A stretch of 64,000 nucleotides of DNA from positions 4,157,501 through 4,221,500 of the forward strand of contig NZ_CP063374.1 in the NCBI RefSeq assembly GCF_015160875.1. Direction: 5' to 3'. Source of the stretch: Streptomyces chromofuscus (GTDB lineage: Bacteria; Actinomycetota; Actinomycetes; Streptomycetales; Streptomycetaceae). This document shows, piece by piece, positions 61,426 to 64,000 of this stretch. Numbering within the stretch: position 1 is the first letter of the stretch; every line of letters begins with the position of its first letter. Both the position numbers and the translations under genes were made by a program. The notes beneath the pieces are model-generated. The model saw only the letters and a list, made by a program, of their open reading frames with translations, was not told where the DNA came from and did no database searches.

Positions 61426-62257
61426 GCCACGCGGTCAGGGCCACCGCGAGGCCGAGCGTGACGAGCAGCCAGGACGTGGTGCGCAGCGTCGCGGTGAGGG
61501 CGTCGTAGACCGCGGCCGCGGCGGGCCGGGAGACCGAGTCGGGCAGGTCGGACAGCGTGAGCCGGCGGCCGACCGCCACGGCCGTGCCGAGCAGGGCGCC
61601 GCCGAGGGCCGTGCCGAGGGCGGTGGCGGTGATCGCGCGGCGGCGGCAGGTCGCGACGGAGATGCCGGCGACGGCGAGGACGACGGCCGCGGCGGGCAGC
61701 CAGAGAGCGGCGACTTTCAGCACCTCGTATCCCTTTCGCAGCCGGTCCAGTGCGTCGGGCGCGAGGACGGCGACCTCGATGTGGCGGACCGGGATCTGGC
61801 GGGCCAGCGGCGGGTTGTCGTCGGCCAGCCGGTGTCTGATGCGGGTGGTGACGGGGGCGAGGTCGACGGTGACCGGGGCGGCGCGCGGGCGGTCGTCGTC
61901 GAGCAGGGCACGCAGCACCGCCTCGTGCACGACCCGGTTCGCCGTGTCCCAGCCCGTGCGGAAGGCGTCGGTCTGCGTGAACGACAGCACCGCGTCCCGC
62001 ACGAACGGGCCCGTCACCCCCGGTGTCCCGTCGATCCGCCGCACCACCTCGTCCCCGACGGTGTCCGCGACCGTCTCCCGCACGGCCGGGTCACCGGCCA
62101 GCGGCGCCATGGTGCGCACGAAACGGCCGGTGTCGGTGAGGCCGTGCGCCGCCCAGACGGCCAGCGCGCCGGGCGGGACCAGCAGGCAGCACAGGGCGAC
62201 CAGCGCGGCGGACAGGGCGCCGCGCAGCCGGGGGGCGTGTGCTGGCCTGGGGGACAC
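61331..62257 (-). CDS. Four-helix membrane protein of unknown function
   Basis: 308 aa from GTG 62257. One helix at the start (LSAALVALCCLLVPPGALAVWAAHG), an extracytoplasmic domain (about 40-160, TMAPLAGDPAVRETVADTVGD; VTTRIRHRLADDNPPLARQIPV), then three helices (about 175-285) and a Pro/Arg-rich tail. The pattern recalls the actinobacterial membrane proteins with a paired-helix sensor-like loop. The tail is coded on DNA that also codes for the end of the MocR regulator. Confidence 0.75.
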   Translation of the reverse strand: MSPRPAHAPRLRGALSAALVALCCLLVPPGALAVWAAHGLTDTGRFVRTMAPLAGDPAVRETVADTVGDEVVRRIDGTPGVTGPFVRDAVLSFTQTDAFRTGWDTANRVVHEAVLRALLDDDRPRAAPVTVDLAPVTTRIRHRLADDNPPLARQIPVRHIEVAVLAPDALDRLRKGYEVLKVAALWLPAAAVVLAVAGISVATCRRRAITATALGTALGGALLGTAVAVGRRLTLSDLPDSVSRPAAAAVYDALTATLRTTSWLLVTLGLAVALTAWLTGRYGPALRRRPGAVPPAPVPPQQPTRARA

Positions 62258-62490
62258 GCCTCCAGGCAACCGCCCGGCGGCACGCCGTGCGAGCGGTGCG
62301 ACTGCGATCGGGTGGATGTGGTGCGCCGTACCGGTGACGCCCGGTCCGAAGTCCTGGCGGAGACGGGGCTTCCCGCTCCGGTGGAGGGTTGGCCCGAACG
62401 GGTGTTTCCTGGAACTGAAGCGTTTCGGGACCTCGTCGGACGAGCGGGACCTGCTGCCCGTGGTCCGGTGAGTGGAGGGATGAGGGAGAG

Positions 62491-62522
62491 CGTGGACCCC
62501 GGCCACCATGCCGGGGTCCACG
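62491..62522 (-). terminator. Terminator of the small membrane-protein gene
   Basis: A 13-bp perfect stem CGTGGACCCCGGC / GCCGGGGTCCACG with loop CACCAT, 26 nt past the stop at 62548. Confidence 0.85.
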
Positions 62523-62547
62523 CGTGTCCGCTCGCGGGCCGACGGCC

Positions 62548-63027
62548 CTACGCGGTGTCCTCGTGCGTGTAGTACCAGTAGAACAGCACCACGAAGAACG
62601 CCGCCGCGATCACCGCCGACATCACGGCGCAGCGCAGCACGCTGTAGCCGGTCAGGCTGTACAGGAAGCCGAACGCGACGCCCGCGAAGGCCGCCCAGGC
62701 CATCGCGTGCCCCACGGGCGGCAGCCGCTTGGCCGCCTCCCGCACGGCGGCGTACACCAGCACGAACGCGAGCGCCGCGACGAAACCGAACAGCACGTTC
62801 CAGCCGGTGATGGGCCCGGCGTCGCGGAGGTTGGCCGCGGCCCAGTAGCCGTAGACGAGCCCGAGGCCCACCGGTACGGCCCAGTGCGCGATCGCGTGCG
62901 TGCGCGGGCTGAAGATGTCGGGCGTGCGGGTGGTGCCGGGCCGCGTGGCGGGTTCGCCGTACGGGCGGGTCGCGGGCGCGGGTGCGCCGGGCGGACGTGC
63001 GCCGGGCGCGGGTGCCGCGTGAGCCAT
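62548..63027 (-). CDS. Small four-helix membrane protein
   Basis: 159 aa from ATG 63027. A Pro/Ala-rich N-terminus (residues 1-40) is followed by four transmembrane helices (WAVPVGLGLVYGYWAAANL; VLFGFVAALAFVLVYAAV; HAMAWAAFAGVAFGFLYSLTG; AVMSAVIAAAFFVVLFYWYY). No family is recognised. It is divergent from the phosphatase gene by 118 bp. Confidence 0.75.
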   Translation of the reverse strand: MAHAAPAPGARPPGAPAPATRPYGEPATRPGTTRTPDIFSPRTHAIAHWAVPVGLGLVYGYWAAANLRDAGPITGWNVLFGFVAALAFVLVYAAVREAAKRLPPVGHAMAWAAFAGVAFGFLYSLTGYSVLRCAVMSAVIAAAFFVVLFYWYYTHEDTA

Positions 63028-63145
63028 GGGAGCACTCCTCTCTCCTCGCCCCCGCCTTCCAGGGCACACCGCGGCAGGCCGGGCGGCAAGTCGGTCGGCC
63101 GGAGTTCGGATGCGCACGGCACGGGGGCGTGTTTCGCTGTGGTGC

Positions 63146-64000
63146 ATGACCAGGCCCGTGACCGGGGGAGGCGGGGGGCAGAGCCTGCTCCACCGGTACC
63201 CGCGCGCCGGACGCCGCGAGGTTCTGCCCCGGTACCAGATGCTGCGCGTCGGCGGCCGCAGCGTGGCCTGGGTGCCGCCGTTGCTGCTGCTGTTCGGGAT
63301 CGCCGTGGTGGACGCCAACACCTCCGGCGACTTCCGGATCATCTCCTGGATCGTGCTGGTGCCCGGGATCGCCGCGGCGATCTGCGGGGCGTGGGGCACG
63401 GCCGCCTTCACGGTGCTGTCGCTGCTGGCGTACCTGGTCGTGGACAACGCCTGGCCCGACGAGCTCCGGGCCGGGCTGCCCGACTTCATCCTGATCGGCC
63501 TGGGCGGTCTGCTGGCCACGGCGGTCTGCGCGGTCCGCGTCCGCGGCGAGGAGCACGTCGTGCGCATCCGGAGCATCGCCGAGACGATCCGCCGCACCGT
63601 CGTGCGCCCGCTGCCGGAGCCGTGGGGCGGACTGGAGCACGCCGGGGTGTACCTCGCCGCCGACACCGAGGCACGGGTCGGCGGCGACTTCTACGACATC
63701 CAGCCCGGCCCGCACGGCACCCGGGTCCTGGTGGGCGACGTGCAGGGCAAAGGGCTCGGCGCCGTCGAGGCGGCGGCGGTCCTGCTGGGCACCTTCCGCG
63801 AGGCCGGCTACCACGAGCCGGACCTCGCCACGGTCGCCGAGCGCCTGGAGGTGCGCATCCGGCGGCACCGGGAGCACGTCGCCGCCCTCGGCCACGCGGA
63901 CAGCGACCGCTTCGCCACCGCCGTGCTGCTCGGCTTCCCCCCGGACGCGACGGACGCCGTGGACGTCGTCAACTTCGGCCACGACCCGCCGCTCATCGCC
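63146..64000 (+). CDS. Membrane-bound PP2C/SpoIIE-type phosphatase (partial, runs off the right edge)
   Basis: 285 codons are inside the window, starting at ATG 63146. After a short polar N-terminus come three or so transmembrane helices (about 42-125: VPPLLLLFGIAVVDAN; ISWIVLVPGIAAAICGAW; FILIGLGGLLATAVCAV), then the start of an RsbU/SpoIIE PP2C domain with metal motifs (EARVGGDFYDIQPGP; VGDVQGKGLGAVEAAAVL) and FGHDPPLI. It dephosphorylates anti-sigma antagonists. The C-terminus is outside the window. Confidence 0.88.
   Translation, partial: MTRPVTGGGGGQSLLHRYPRAGRREVLPRYQMLRVGGRSVAWVPPLLLLFGIAVVDANTSGDFRIISWIVLVPGIAAAICGAWGTAAFTVLSLLAYLVVDNAWPDELRAGLPDFILIGLGGLLATAVCAVRVRGEEHVVRIRSIAETIRRTVVRPLPEPWGGLEHAGVYLAADTEARVGGDFYDIQPGPHGTRVLVGDVQGKGLGAVEAAAVLLGTFREAGYHEPDLATVAERLEVRIRRHREHVAALGHADSDRFATAVLLGFPPDATDAVDVVNFGHDPPLIA

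Overview
The window is a stretch of Streptomyces chromosome. GC content is very high, start codons are a mix of ATG, GTG and TTG, genes are packed with ATGA overlaps, and actinobacterial families are everywhere (WhiB, DUF5753/DUF397 pairs, SpoIIE-type phosphatases, a mycothiol-dependent enzyme fold, DUF6458). A perfect 16-bp parS site lies upstream of aspS, which puts the window on the origin-proximal side of the chromosome. From memory, the housekeeping gene order resembles the S. coelicolor SCO3817 to SCO3786 region; that was not checked here.

Layout. 0-2.5 kb: branched-chain 2-oxoacid dehydrogenase genes (end of bkdA, bkdB, bkdC). 2.5-24.3 kb: housekeeping genes, namely a D-Ala-D-Ala carboxypeptidase, a GntR/MFS pair, a mycothiol-type enzyme, a nitrilase-fold hydrolase, a GlxA regulator with a LURP-one protein, a cupin, a thioredoxin/NHL protein, an M18 aminopeptidase, a large acyl-CoA dehydrogenase with two operator-like dyads, an SseB-like protein, a secreted beta-propeller/Ig protein, a pirin, an AI-2E-type permease, a PAS-GAF-PP2C-HATPase phosphatase, parS and aspS. 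24.3-27.3 kb: two tandem paralogous secreted FG-GAP proteins.

27.6-39.7 kb: a compact siphophage-type tail cluster with no head genes. Read on the minus strand it runs regulators (WhiB, zinc-ribbon protein, small HTH), tail terminator, tail tube, a G/GT tail-assembly chaperone pair with a -1 frameshift signal (GGGGGAA), a lower-GC insertion of two genes, a short tape measure (325 aa), a Dit-like protein, a Tal-like tip protein with a probable carbohydrate-binding insert, a fibre-like protein, an amidase lysin and a small holin-like protein. A divergent XRE regulator sits at the far end. I see no terminase, portal, capsid, protease, integrase or tail sheath, so this looks like an F-type (flexible, non-contractile) tailocin-like system rather than a prophage. 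It is the most interesting part of the window.

39.7-46.7 kb: a mosaic, lower-GC accessory zone. It has IS5 and IS1380 transposase remnants, an arginine-tRNA-like scar with an imperfect copy 2.8 kb away, a TIGR02391-like protein with a HEPN RNxxxH motif, a DUF5959 protein and a whiJ-type HATPase/DUF5753/DUF397 triad. 46.7-64 kb: housekeeping and secreted genes again, with a large VCBS-repeat protein, a bacterial PH-domain protein, metG, a VWA protein with a long low-complexity arm, a Tat-exported PhoX phosphatase behind a clear PHO box, a FUSC membrane protein, an alpha/beta hydrolase divergent from a MocR regulator, two small membrane proteins and a truncated SpoIIE-type phosphatase at the right edge.
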